From Arthrobacter alpinus (lineage in GTDB: Bacteria; Actinomycetota; Actinomycetes; Actinomycetales; Micrococcaceae), in contig NZ_CP012677.1 in NCBI RefSeq assembly GCF_001294625.1, positions 744,001-808,000 on the forward strand: a stretch of DNA of 64,000 nucleotides, read 5' to 3'. The notes beneath the pieces are model-generated. The model made no database searches. It was given only the letters and a program-made list of their open reading frames with translations, and was not told the DNA's origin. Made by a program: the position numbers and the translations under genes. Shown here one piece after another: positions 40,194-48,465 of this stretch; the stretch's first letter is position 1, and every line of letters begins with the position of its first letter.

Positions 40194-41387
40194 ATGTACT
40201 CATCGATGAAAGACCAGCTTGCCACCGAGCTTGCCGAGATCCGCACCGCCGGCCTGTTCAAAACCGAACGTCAGATCACATCGCCCCAGTCCAGCCACGT
40301 CACCGCCGGCCCGTTGGGCGGGGCCACCGCGCCCGTGCTGAACTTCTGCGCCAACAACTACCTGGGCCTGGCCGACCACCCGGACATCATTGCAGCAGCC
40401 AAGACGGCCCTGGACGAGCGCGGCTTCGGCATGGCCAGCGTGCGCTTCATCTGCGGCACCCAGGACCTGCACCTGGAACTGGAGGCTGCGGTGTCGAAAT
40501 TCCTGGGCACCGAGGACACTATCTTGTTCTCCTCCTGCTTTGACGCCAACGGCGGTGTCTTCGAGTCCCTCTTCGGCGCCGATGACGCCATCATCTCCGA
40601 CTCCCTGAACCATGCCTCCATCATTGACGGCATCCGCCTGTCCAAGGCTGCGCGTTACCGCTACGCCAACCAGGACATGGAAGACCTGGAAACCCGGCTC
40701 AAGGAAGCCTCGGGCGCCCGCCGGAAGATCATCGTCACCGACGGCGTGTTCTCCATGGACGGGTTCCTGGCTCCTCTGGAAGCCATCTGCGACCTGGCTG
40801 ATAAGTACGACGCACTGGTCATGGTTGATGACTCCCACGCCGTGGGCTTCATGGGCGCCACCGGTGCCGGCACTCCCGAGCACGCAGGCGTGTCCGACCG
40901 TGTGGACATCTACACAGGCACCTTCGGCAAGGCGCTGGGCGGGGCATCCGGTGGCTATGTGGCCGGGCGCCGGGAGATCGTGGCTATGCTGCGCCAGAAG
41001 GCCCGCCCCTACCTGTTCTCCAACTCCCTGGCCCCCGCCATCGTCGCGGCAACGTTGAAGGCGCTGGAACTGGTGGCGACCTCCGGCGAGCTGCGCACCC
41101 GCCTGTTTGAGAACGCCGAACTGTTCCGCAGCCGCATGAGTGAAGAAGGCTTTGAGCTGCTGCCCGGCGAGCATGCCATTGTTCCGGTCATGTTCGCAGA
41201 CGCCGTCGAGGCAGCCCGTGTCGCCGATGAAATGCTCAAGCACGGCGTGTTCGTTACGGCGTTCAGCTTCCCCGTGGTGCCACGTGGGGCGGCCCGCATC
41301 CGTGTGCAGCTCTCGGCTGCGCACAGTGCGGACGACGTCGAGGCGTGTGTCCGCGCGTTTGTGGCAGCCCGCGGGGCTGCTGCGTAG
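40194..41387 (+). CDS. kbl: 2-amino-3-ketobutyrate CoA ligase (glycine C-acetyltransferase)
   Basis: This 397-residue PLP enzyme cleaves 2-amino-3-ketobutyrate with CoA to glycine and acetyl-CoA. The [13 protein letters not shown] start, the [11 protein letters not shown] block and the PLP lysine in [15 protein letters not shown] are typical. The frame is open upstream, but the ATG at 40194 with AAGGAG seven bases earlier is clear. It forms an operon with tdh. Confidence 0.96.
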   Translation: MYSSMKDQLATELAEIRTAGLFKTERQITSPQSSHVTAGPLGGATAPVLNFCANNYLGLADHPDIIAAAKTALDERGFGMASVRFICGTQDLHLELEAAVSKFLGTEDTILFSSCFDANGGVFESLFGADDAIISDSLNHASIIDGIRLSKAARYRYANQDMEDLETRLKEASGARRKIIVTDGVFSMDGFLAPLEAICDLADKYDALVMVDDSHAVGFMGATGAGTPEHAGVSDRVDIYTGTFGKALGGASGGYVAGRREIVAMLRQKARPYLFSNSLAPAIVAATLKALELVATSGELRTRLFENAELFRSRMSEEGFELLPGEHAIVPVMFADAVEAARVADEMLKHGVFVTAFSFPVVPRGAARIRVQLSAAHSADDVEACVRAFVAARGAAA

Positions 41388-41416
41388 CGGATACCCGGGC
41401 CAGCGGCGAAACTTAT

Positions 41417-41444
41417 GCGCAGCCCCAGCCCCCTGGGGCTGCGC
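41417..41444. terminator. GC-rich hairpin after kbl
   Basis: GCGCAGCCCCAG pairs perfectly over 12 bp with CTGGGGCTGCGC around CCCC. There is no T-run, so termination is plausible but not certain. It lies 30 bp past the kbl stop. Confidence 0.55.
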
Positions 41445-41760
41445 AGCTCGGTCAGCTGCGCAACGCCAGCCAGGTGGGCCTGCGCATAGCGGAAGCGCGT
41501 TGCTGCCGCCGTGGGGAATGAACTGGGGGACAACGGCCAGGTAAAACAAGCCAACCTTGGTATTGAGCAGTGTGGACAGCGCGCCGGCACCAAACGTGGC
41601 GCGGTGGCTGTGCAGCTGCGAAGCCGGGCCCCCTGTTTCAGCAGCCTTGCCGGCCTTGGCTGCCCGGCGGGCCTTGATATAGGTCGGAGATGCCCAAGAA
41701 CATCAAGTAGAGCCGCGGCGGCAATGCCAGCAGAGGTTATGGCAACCATGCTCCGCCGCT
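41445..41760 (-). pseudogene. Decayed LysE/RhtB-family exporter
   Basis: On the minus strand, pieces of a LysE-type amino acid exporter can be read in different frames. One frame gives TSAGIAAAALL near 41730. After an apparent deletion, a shifted frame gives LMFLG and then YIKARRAAKAGKAA, and it continues into TFGAGALSTLLNTKVGLFY and LAVVPQFIPHGGSNAL near 41500-41600. The last two blocks match the conserved middle of the family. The beginning and end are lost. No intact reading frame remains. Confidence 0.7.
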
Positions 41761-41871
41761 GCCGGACAGGCTGGCAAGACGTGCCCGCCCCCTGCTAATC
41801 GGGCAGGCGCACCGTCTGCCATCCCAGACGCGCCCACAGCCTGCGGCACCCAGACCGGCCCTGCGGCGTCG

Positions 41872-41877
41872 TACGCT
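41872..41877 (+). promoter_or_regulatory. -10 box of leaderless hutI
   Basis: TACGCT ends 6 bases before the ATG at 41884, the same layout as at other leaderless genes in the window. Confidence 0.4.
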
Positions 41878-41883
41878 GGGGGC

Positions 41884-43095
41884 ATGAGTGAACTGATCAC
41901 CAACATCGGTGAATTGATGACACAAGACCAGGACCTGGGCACCCTGCGCGATGCCGCTGTGGTGATGGAGGGCGAACGAATTGCCTGGGTTGGCCCTGCC
42001 GCCAACGCGCCCGCCGCTGACACCGTCACGGATGCACAGGGCCGGGCGGTGCTGCCGGGCTGGGTGGATTCGCACACGCACCTGGTTTTTGCCGGCGACA
42101 GGACCGCCGAGTTTGAGGCGCGGATGGCGGGGGAGAGCTACAGCGCCGGCGGGATCGCCGTTTCGGTCAACGCCACTCGCGCCGCTAGCGACTATGACCT
42201 GACCCGGATGGCGCTGGGCCGGGTGGCGGAGGCGGTGTCGCAGGGCACCACCTATGTGGAGACGAAGACGGGCTACGGGCTGGACGTGGAGCATGAGCGG
42301 CGCAGTGCCCGGATCGCCTCCACCGTGGCCGATGAGGTCACCTTCCTCGGCGCGCATCTGGTCCCGGCCGGCATGGACGCGCAGGAGTACACGGATCTGG
42401 TGTGCGCGGAGATGCTCGACGCCGTACGCCCCTACGCACAGTGGGCGGACGTGTTTTGCGAAACCGGCGCCTTCACCCCCGAGCAGTCCCGCCAGGTCCT
42501 GGCGGCGTGCCGAGCTGCCGGGCTGGGCTTACGCGTGCACGGCAACCAGCTGGGCCCGGGCGCCGGGGTGGCTCTGGCCGTGGAGTTTGGGGCCACCAGT
42601 GTTGACCACGTGAACTTCCTGAGCGACGACGACGTCTCCCTCCTTGCGAGATCGTGGTCCGGCTGGGATGCGGTGAACGGGAGCGGGGTGCGCGGCACGG
42701 TTGCCACGGTGCTGCCCGCCTGCGACTTGTCCACACGCCAGCCGCTGGCCCCGGCGCGCCGGCTTTTGGATGCAGGGGTGCAGCTGGCCATTGCCTCCAA
42801 TTGCAATCCGGGCACGTCCTACACATCGTCGGTGGCGTTTTGTGTGACGACGGCGGTGCTGCAGATGCACCTTTCCGTGCACGAGGCGGTACGCGCCGCC
42901 ACTTATGGAGGAGCACTGGCGCTGGGCCGGGAATCGGGGTTGGATCAGGATGGCAAGCGCGCCGTCGGCTCGATCGCCGTGGGGCACCGGGCAGACTTCC
43001 ACATGCTCAAGGCGCCCTCTGCCACGCATTTGGCTTACCGGCCCGGCATTCCATTGACCCACGCCGTGTGGCGGGCCGGCGCCCGCGAGGTTTAG
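41884..43095 (+). CDS. hutI: Imidazolonepropionase
   Basis: HutI hydrolyses 4-imidazolone-5-propionate to formiminoglutamate in histidine degradation. The 403-residue amidohydrolase shows the metal pair in DSHTHLVFAGDR, ARMAGESYSAGGI, the later His ligands in LRVHGNQLG and SVDHVNFL, and NCNPGTSYTSS. Neither hutU, hutH nor a formiminoglutamate hydrolase lies beside it: upstream is a dead exporter and downstream a dead phosphoesterase. The rest of the pathway must be elsewhere. Confidence 0.93.
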   Translation: MSELITNIGELMTQDQDLGTLRDAAVVMEGERIAWVGPAANAPAADTVTDAQGRAVLPGWVDSHTHLVFAGDRTAEFEARMAGESYSAGGIAVSVNATRAASDYDLTRMALGRVAEAVSQGTTYVETKTGYGLDVEHERRSARIASTVADEVTFLGAHLVPAGMDAQEYTDLVCAEMLDAVRPYAQWADVFCETGAFTPEQSRQVLAACRAAGLGLRVHGNQLGPGAGVALAVEFGATSVDHVNFLSDDDVSLLARSWSGWDAVNGSGVRGTVATVLPACDLSTRQPLAPARRLLDAGVQLAIASNCNPGTSYTSSVAFCVTTAVLQMHLSVHEAVRAATYGGALALGRESGLDQDGKRAVGSIAVGHRADFHMLKAPSATHLAYRPGIPLTHAVWRAGAREV

Positions 43096-43285
43096 GGGCC
43101 TGCTTTGGCCCGGGACAGTGGGACGACCAACTGGGCCCGTCCACCGCCGTCGCCCAGCGCCCAAAGTAGGCTGGCCCAGGAGTTGGAAGGATACTCACCT
43201 CCGGCACCCGGATAGGACTTGGGCTGTCAATGAGCGGATGTTCCACGCCTGCCTCATTGGCTCCCGTCCGCCGGTTGCCAGCGGG

Positions 43286-43625
43286 TCGGGGAATCCGGGG
43301 ATCGACCATGTGGTCATCCTCGTCGAGGAGAACAAAGATGCTTCCACCATCCAAGGCAATGCAGCAGCCGAGCCTGCCCAACTATGTGTTCATCGGCCCC
43401 AATCTCTGCAACGACACGCACGAGTGCCCGGTGGCGACCGGCGACGACTGGCCGTCACGGCAGGTGCCGGCCATCCTGGCCTCACCGGCCTTCACGATGC
43501 AGAACTCCCTCCTGGTGATCACCTGGGGCGAAGGTGAGGGCGCCAACAACTGTGTGTCAACGATCTTCGCGGGACCTGCAGCCCGGTGGGGCTACCATTC
43601 GGCGCCCTCGATCGTGCGCAGGTAG
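43286..43625 (+). pseudogene. Remnant of a phosphoesterase-family (phospholipase C/acid phosphatase-like) gene
   Basis: One frame reads GIDHVVILVEENKDASTIQGN, the N-terminal motif of the phosphoesterase family (PF04185 type). At about 43361-43370 the homology jumps to another frame reading SLPNYVFIGPNLCNDTHEC, then NSLLVITWGEGEGANN and TIFAGPAARWGY, which is the C-terminal half of the same family. The central catalytic part is missing between the two and the end is cut at a TAG. This is an internally deleted, frameshifted pseudogene. Confidence 0.75.
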
Positions 43626-43705
43626 CTGCTGGCTTCAGTTCCCATGAACTGATGGAACATCCATCACGGCCGCGCAAACGCCCTGCCCGAGAAGTTCGTT
43701 GAGAA

Positions 43706-43740
43706 ATGATTGATTCTGACGTTTTCATGTCAGTAATCAT
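43706..43740. promoter_or_regulatory. Imperfect inverted repeat, candidate operator of the amino-sugar operon
   Basis: ATGATT...CTGAC (43706-43720) is mirrored by GTCAG-T-AATCAT (43729-43740), with an 8-base centre. It lies about 100 bp before the first gene of the operon, just upstream of a TTGTGC/TAAGGT-like AT-rich stretch. The DeoR-type regulator at the operon's end is the natural candidate to bind it. Confidence 0.45.
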
Positions 43741-43837
43741 CACATTGTGCTAAGGTTGTGCTTAAGAAGGTAAGTGAAGCGCGGTCGGCACCACGCCGCC
43801 TGCAACGTTTCACTGCATACGAAGGAGAATGCACAGC

Positions 43838-44734
43838 ATGAGCGAACTTGGTCCCTTTATGGACGCCGAACTGACCAGCCAGCCCGAGGTTTGGGCCACG
43901 GCCATTGCCCAGGCCAAGAGCGAGAACCTGTTGCCGGCCGACGGGCTGCGCGTTGCCGTCATCGGCTGCGGCACCTCATGGTTCATGGCGCAGAGCTACG
44001 CCGCGGCCCGCGAAAGTGCAGGCAAGGGTGTTACCGACGCGTTTGCGGCCTCGGAGGCCTTCCTGGGCGCCGACCGCGGCTACGACGCCGTTGTCGCCAT
44101 CACCCGCTCGGGCACCACCACCGAGGTGCTGGAAATCCTGCGTGCAATCAAGGGCACCGTGCGTACCGTTGCACTGGTGGGCGACGTGAGCTCACCGATC
44201 ATGACGCTGGCCGACGCCGTCGTCGAGCTTCCCTACGCCGACGAAAAGTCCGTTGTACAGACCCGCTTCGCCACCACGGCCCTGGCCTACCTGCTGACAA
44301 GTGTTGGCATGGACCTGTCCGCCGCCGTCGAGGACGCCAAGACCGCCGTCACCGCACCCGTGGAGCAGGAACTGATCGACGCCGAACAGTTCACCTTCCT
44401 GGGCACCAACTGGACCGTCGGCCTGGCTCACGAGGCGGGCCTGAAGATGCGCGAGGCTGTCCAGGGTTGGACCGAGTCCTACCCTGCCAAGGAGTACCGC
44501 CACGGCCCGATCTCCATCGCCGCACCGAACCGCGTGACCTGGATGTTCGGTGAGCAGCCGCAGGGCCTGGACGCCGAGGTCGCCAAGACCGGCGCGCTGT
44601 ACATCAACACCACCGTGCACCCGCTGGCAGAACTGGCCCGCGTCCACCGCGTCACCCTGGAACGCGCCCGCGCCCGCGGCATGAACCCGGACTTGCCTCG
44701 CAACCTGTCACGCTCGGTCATCCTGGCTGACTAA
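43838..44734 (+). CDS. SIS-domain sugar-phosphate isomerase/deaminase (AgaS/GlmS-like)
   Basis: This 298-residue protein has two SIS domains. The first holds VIGCGTSWFMAQS and VVAITRSGTTTEV; the second holds FLGTNWTVGLAHEAGLKM and SYPAKEYRHGP, the hallmark of phospho-amino-sugar isomerases and deaminases. The ATG at 43829 lies almost on top of GAAGGAG, so the ATG at 43838 is the better start. Its neighbours (sugar kinase, PfkB kinase, class II aldolase, DeoR) suggest that it converts galactosamine-6-phosphate to tagatose-6-phosphate, or does an analogous reaction. The exact substrate is inferred. Confidence 0.85.
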   Translation: MSELGPFMDAELTSQPEVWATAIAQAKSENLLPADGLRVAVIGCGTSWFMAQSYAAARESAGKGVTDAFAASEAFLGADRGYDAVVAITRSGTTTEVLEILRAIKGTVRTVALVGDVSSPIMTLADAVVELPYADEKSVVQTRFATTALAYLLTSVGMDLSAAVEDAKTAVTAPVEQELIDAEQFTFLGTNWTVGLAHEAGLKMREAVQGWTESYPAKEYRHGPISIAAPNRVTWMFGEQPQGLDAEVAKTGALYINTTVHPLAELARVHRVTLERARARGMNPDLPRNLSRSVILAD

Positions 44735-44778
44735 AATGTTAGGCACCACACGTTTCACCCGTGTGGTGCCTAGCATTT
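44734..44778. terminator. Strong symmetric hairpin between the isomerase and ROK kinase genes
   Basis: AAATGTTAGGCACCACACG (44734-44752) pairs with CGTGTGGTGCCTAGCATTT (44760-44778): 19 bp with one G-T pair and a 7-base loop. The A-rich and T-rich ends make it usable in both directions. It begins at the last base of the isomerase stop codon, so it likely stops most transcripts there, with read-through feeding the kinase gene. Confidence 0.85.
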
Positions 44779-44842
44779 GTCTGCATGGGCGCCGCGTCGG
44801 TGGCGACGCCGGCGGTATCCCTCTTGCGAAAGTACCTACTTC

Positions 44843-45811
44843 ATGAACTTCTTGACGCACCCAAGCGAACCCCTGGGGCTGCCATCCACCCTCTCCGGAG
44901 TTCTGGCGTTCGACGTCGGTGGCACTGACATGAAGGTCGGCATCGTCACCGGCGACCCCCACGGCACGGACATTGCCGTCAAGGACCTCCAGCGTCACCC
45001 CACGCCGCTGGACGGGGAACGTTCCGGAGACACTGTCTGCGCCCGTATCGTGGAGCTGACGGGGGAGTACAGGGCCGCGCACCCGGACATCACCATCACC
45101 TCCGTGGGCGTGACCGTCCCCGGCATTGTCGATGAGGTCAACGGGATAGGCGTGTTTTCCGCCAACTTGGGCTGGCGCGACTACCCCTTCACGGCAACAC
45201 TGACCCAAGCGCTGGGCCTTCCGGTCGCCTTTGGCCACGACGTGTCCATGGCGGGGGAGGCCGAGTTCCGCATTGGCGCCGCCGTTGGCAAGCGCGACGT
45301 CCTGGTCCTGGTCATTGGCACCGGCATTGCCGGGGCCATCCTCTGCGACGGGCGCCGGATAGCGGGCGACGGTTACGCCGGGGAGATCGGCCACGCCATG
45401 GTCCCGGCCCCGGACGGCAGCCTGGTGATCCTGGAATCACTGGGCTCCGCCGGCGCCATTGCACGCCGCTACGCGCAGGCCAGCGGCACCCCGGTGGAGG
45501 GAGCACGCTCGGTCCTGGAAAAGTCCCAGGCCGGGGACGCCATTGCACAGCAGATCTGGGCCGATGCCATCAACGCCCTGGCGTTCAGCATCGCCCAGTG
45601 CGTCTCCATTCTGGGCACCGAAACCGTTGTCCTGGGCGGTGGGCTCTCCATGTCCGGCGCCGCCCTCATCGACCCGCTGGCCGCCCGGGTCGACGAGCTG
45701 CTCACCTTCCACCGCCGGCCCCAGTATGTGCACGCGGTCCTGGGCGAGAACGCCGGCCTGATCGGCTCCGCGTTGAAGGCCCACACACTCACCGAACCGG
45801 CAAAGGCCTGA
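44843..45811 (+). CDS. ROK-family sugar kinase
   Basis: This 322-residue protein shows the ROK ATP-binding loop AFDVGGTDMKVGIV at about residue 24, GHDVSMAGEAEFRIGAA, and the GTGIAGAI loop. The canonical ROK zinc-binding cysteine cluster is not seen. The usual E-x-G-H segment is present as GEIGHAMV. The frame is open upstream through the hairpin, but the ATG at 44843 is the likely start; its ribosome site is weak. It probably phosphorylates an amino sugar or hexose before the isomerase step. Stop-to-start distance to the next gene is 4 bases. Confidence 0.87.
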   Translation: MNFLTHPSEPLGLPSTLSGVLAFDVGGTDMKVGIVTGDPHGTDIAVKDLQRHPTPLDGERSGDTVCARIVELTGEYRAAHPDITITSVGVTVPGIVDEVNGIGVFSANLGWRDYPFTATLTQALGLPVAFGHDVSMAGEAEFRIGAAVGKRDVLVLVIGTGIAGAILCDGRRIAGDGYAGEIGHAMVPAPDGSLVILESLGSAGAIARRYAQASGTPVEGARSVLEKSQAGDAIAQQIWADAINALAFSIAQCVSILGTETVVLGGGLSMSGAALIDPLAARVDELLTFHRRPQYVHAVLGENAGLIGSALKAHTLTEPAKA

Positions 45812-45815
45812 AGCG

Positions 45816-46775
45816 TTGAACAACACCGTCCTGACTGTCACCCCGAACCCCGCCATTGATGTGACCTACACGGTCGACGGCGTGGAGCTGGGTTCCTCCC
45901 ACCGGGTCCCCACCCCGCTCTACCGGGCCGGCGGCAAGGGGCTGAACGTCTCCCGCGTGGCCCACCAACTCGGGTATCCCACCCTAGCCATTTCGACGGC
46001 CGGCGGACCCTCGGGCGAGCAACTGCGCGCGGACCTCGTGGCCTCGGGGATCGCCCACCACCTGATTCCCGTGGCCGCCGCCACCCGCCGTTCCATCGCC
46101 CTGGTGGACACGCTGAACAACACCACCAGCGTCTTCAATGAAACCGGCCCGGCACTCACCGGCGCCGAATGGCAGGCGCTGGCGGCCGCCGTCGTCGAGA
46201 ATCTGGCGGGTATTCAGACCGACGGCGGGCTCACCCGCCCTGGTGTGTTGGTGGGATCGGGCTCGCTGCCGGCCAATGCCCCGGCCGATTTCTACCCCGG
46301 CCTGGTGGCGCTGGCGCACCATGCCGGCGTCCCGGCCATCATCGACACCTCCGGCAGTGGCATCCTGGCCGCAGCCAAGGCGGGGGCGGACCTGCTCAAG
46401 CCCAACAACCACGAGCTGATGGAGGCGGTGGGGGAGAGCGACCTCGTTGCCGCTGCCCGCAAGCTGATGGCTCTGGGTGCCAAGCGGGTGCTGGTGAGCG
46501 TGGGCGAGGAAGGCATGCTGGCGTTTGATGCCGCAACGCCGGGACGCTACCTGCAGGCCAAACTCCCTGCCCCCTTGGCGGGGAACCCCACCGGCGCCGG
46601 GGACGCCGCCGTCAGTGCCGCCGCCGTGGCACTAGCCAACGGGGTCACCGAGCTGCGCGAGATCCTGCGGCGCGCCACCGCCTGGAGCGCCGCCGCCGTG
46701 CTCATGTCCGGGGCCGGGGAAATCTCCTTGCGCTACACCGAGCTCGCCGATCAACTCATCATCACAGACCACTAA
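45816..46775 (+). CDS. PfkB-family hexose-phosphate kinase (1-phosphofructokinase/tagatose-6-phosphate kinase type)
   Basis: This 319-residue protein starts at a TTG just after the ROK stop; the family's N-terminal strand (TVTPNPAIDVTYTVDG) begins immediately, so no later start fits. GGKGLNVSRVAHQLGY is PfkB signature 1 and NPTGAGDAAVSA is signature 2 with the catalytic Asp. Followed by a class II aldolase, it most likely makes tagatose-1,6-bisphosphate or fructose-1,6-bisphosphate. Confidence 0.9.
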   Translation: MNNTVLTVTPNPAIDVTYTVDGVELGSSHRVPTPLYRAGGKGLNVSRVAHQLGYPTLAISTAGGPSGEQLRADLVASGIAHHLIPVAAATRRSIALVDTLNNTTSVFNETGPALTGAEWQALAAAVVENLAGIQTDGGLTRPGVLVGSGSLPANAPADFYPGLVALAHHAGVPAIIDTSGSGILAAAKAGADLLKPNNHELMEAVGESDLVAAARKLMALGAKRVLVSVGEEGMLAFDAATPGRYLQAKLPAPLAGNPTGAGDAAVSAAAVALANGVTELREILRRATAWSAAAVLMSGAGEISLRYTELADQLIITDH

Positions 46776-46787
46776 GGAACCTATTTC

Positions 46788-47627
46788 ATGGCTTTGACGA
46801 ACACCCGCGACCTCATGGACCTGGCAGTGAAAACCGGCACCGGCCAGGGCGCCTTCAACGTGGTCCACCTGGAAACCCTGGAGAGCCTGATTGCCGGGGC
46901 CGAAGCTGCCGGGCTGCCGGTGATCGTCCAGATCTCCGAGAACTGCGCCAAGTTCCACGGCGGCCTGGAGCCCATTGCCTTGGCCACCTTGGCCGCCGCA
47001 CGCAAGGCCTCGGTGCCCGTGGCCGTGCACCTGGACCACGCCGAGGACGAGGCACTGGCCTACCAGGCGGTGGATCTGGGCTTTGGCTCCATCATGTACG
47101 ACGGCGCGCACTTCGAGTATGAGAAGAACGTTGAGGTGACAGCCCGGGTGGCTGCCTACGCCCATGCCCGCGGCGTCTACGTTGAGGCCGAACTGGGCAA
47201 GGTGGGCGGCAAGGACGGAGCGCACGCCCCGGGCGTGTTGACCGATCCCAGCGAGGCGGCAACCTTTGTTGCCGCCACCGGTGTTGACGCCCTGGCTGTT
47301 GCCGTAGGGTCCTCGCACGCCATGACAGAACGCAGCGCCGCGTTGAACCTGACCCGCATCGCCGAGCTGAAGGCCGCCCTGACGGTGCCCCTGGTCCTGC
47401 ACGGCTCCTCGGGTGTCTCCGACGCGAACATCGTGGCGGCGATCCTGGCCGGCATGACAAAGATCAACGTCTCAACCCACCTCAACGGCTTCTTCACCCG
47501 CGGGGTGCGCGACTACCTCGACGCCCACCCGGCCGTCGTGGATTCCCGCAAGTACCTCGGCGCCGGCCGCGACGCCCTGATTCCCGAGGTGGCCAGGTTG
47601 TTGGCCTTGTTCGCCGCCGCCAACTAA
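46788..47627 (+). CDS. Class II (zinc) ketose-bisphosphate aldolase
   Basis: This 279-residue protein belongs to the GatY/KbaY/Fba group. The catalytic Asp and first zinc His lie in VHLDHAEDE, the second region is EAELGKVGGKDGA, and the later VLHGSSGVSD and MTKINVST blocks bind phosphate and zinc. It splits tagatose- or fructose-1,6-bisphosphate into two triose phosphates. AAGGAA precedes the ATG. Size and motifs fit a tagatose-bisphosphate aldolase, but fructose-bisphosphate cannot be excluded. Confidence 0.9.
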   Translation: MALTNTRDLMDLAVKTGTGQGAFNVVHLETLESLIAGAEAAGLPVIVQISENCAKFHGGLEPIALATLAAARKASVPVAVHLDHAEDEALAYQAVDLGFGSIMYDGAHFEYEKNVEVTARVAAYAHARGVYVEAELGKVGGKDGAHAPGVLTDPSEAATFVAATGVDALAVAVGSSHAMTERSAALNLTRIAELKAALTVPLVLHGSSGVSDANIVAAILAGMTKINVSTHLNGFFTRGVRDYLDAHPAVVDSRKYLGAGRDALIPEVARLLALFAAAN

Positions 47628-47660
47628 CACAAAACGCGGTTCGCCGCCCAGGAGTGCCAC

Positions 47661-48452
47661 ATGAACAGAACTGAACGGCTCACAGCCATCCTTGACCTCC
47701 TAGCCGACAGCGGGCAGGTGGAGGTTGAGGAAATTGTGCTCAAACTGGGCGTGTCGCCGGCCACCGCGCGTCGGGACCTGGACTCCCTGGCCAACGAGCG
47801 CCTGCTGACGCGCACCCGTGGCGGGGCCATGGCCGGGTCTGTCTCCTACAACCTGCCCGGCCGCTACAACCGGGACGACCACTCGGCACAAAAGCACAGC
47901 ATCGCCCTGGCCGCGAGCAAACTGATCCCCAAGGGTGCAGTCATCGGTTTGTGTGGCGGGACCACCAGCACCGCACTGGCCCAGGTCCTCTCCACCCGGG
48001 AAGACCTGATGGAGCCCTCCAACCGACCCACGCTGACGGTTGTCACCAACGCCATCAACATTGCCGCCCAGCTGGCCATCCGGCCCAACTTCAAGATCAT
48101 GGTGACCGGCGGCATCGTCAACCCGCAGTCCTACGAGCTGGTGGGCCCGTACGCGGATTCGATCCTGCAAAAGGTGGCCCTGGACATCGCCTTCATCGGC
48201 GTCAACGGCATTGAACCAGGCAGCGGGCCCACCATTGAGGACGAAGGTGAGGCGTCGGTGAATGCACGCATGGCGGGGCGGGCCTCGGAATCGTACATGT
48301 TGGCCGACTCCTCCAAAATTGGCAAGCGGGCGTTCGCCACCATGGAGGAGAGCAGCTATTACAGGCTCATTACCGACTCCGGCATCACGGCCGAGCAATT
48401 ACTGGCGTTTGCGGACGCCGGCACTGAAGTGATTGTGGCCCCCGAGGAGTAG
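47661..48452 (+). CDS. DeoR/GlpR-family transcriptional regulator
   Basis: This 263-residue protein has a DeoR-type winged HTH (EEIVLKLGVSPATARRDLDS, then LTRTRGGAM) and a C-terminal sugar-phosphate sensor domain (GLCGGTTSTALAQVL, IMVTGGIVNPQSYELVG, FIGVNGIEPG, MLADSSKIGKRAF). Being last in the operon, it probably represses the operon and releases it when a sugar phosphate binds. The candidate operator is the inverted repeat at 43706-43740. Confidence 0.92.
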   Translation: MNRTERLTAILDLLADSGQVEVEEIVLKLGVSPATARRDLDSLANERLLTRTRGGAMAGSVSYNLPGRYNRDDHSAQKHSIALAASKLIPKGAVIGLCGGTTSTALAQVLSTREDLMEPSNRPTLTVVTNAINIAAQLAIRPNFKIMVTGGIVNPQSYELVGPYADSILQKVALDIAFIGVNGIEPGSGPTIEDEGEASVNARMAGRASESYMLADSSKIGKRAFATMEESSYYRLITDSGITAEQLLAFADAGTEVIVAPEE

Positions 48453-48465
48453 AGGCAGTCGCCGC

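Noticed and set aside
40200..41549. 449-codon minus-strand frame opposite kbl
   Set aside because: Only its first ~40 codons (41430-41549) are meaningful, as part of the LysE pseudogene; the rest is a shadow of kbl.
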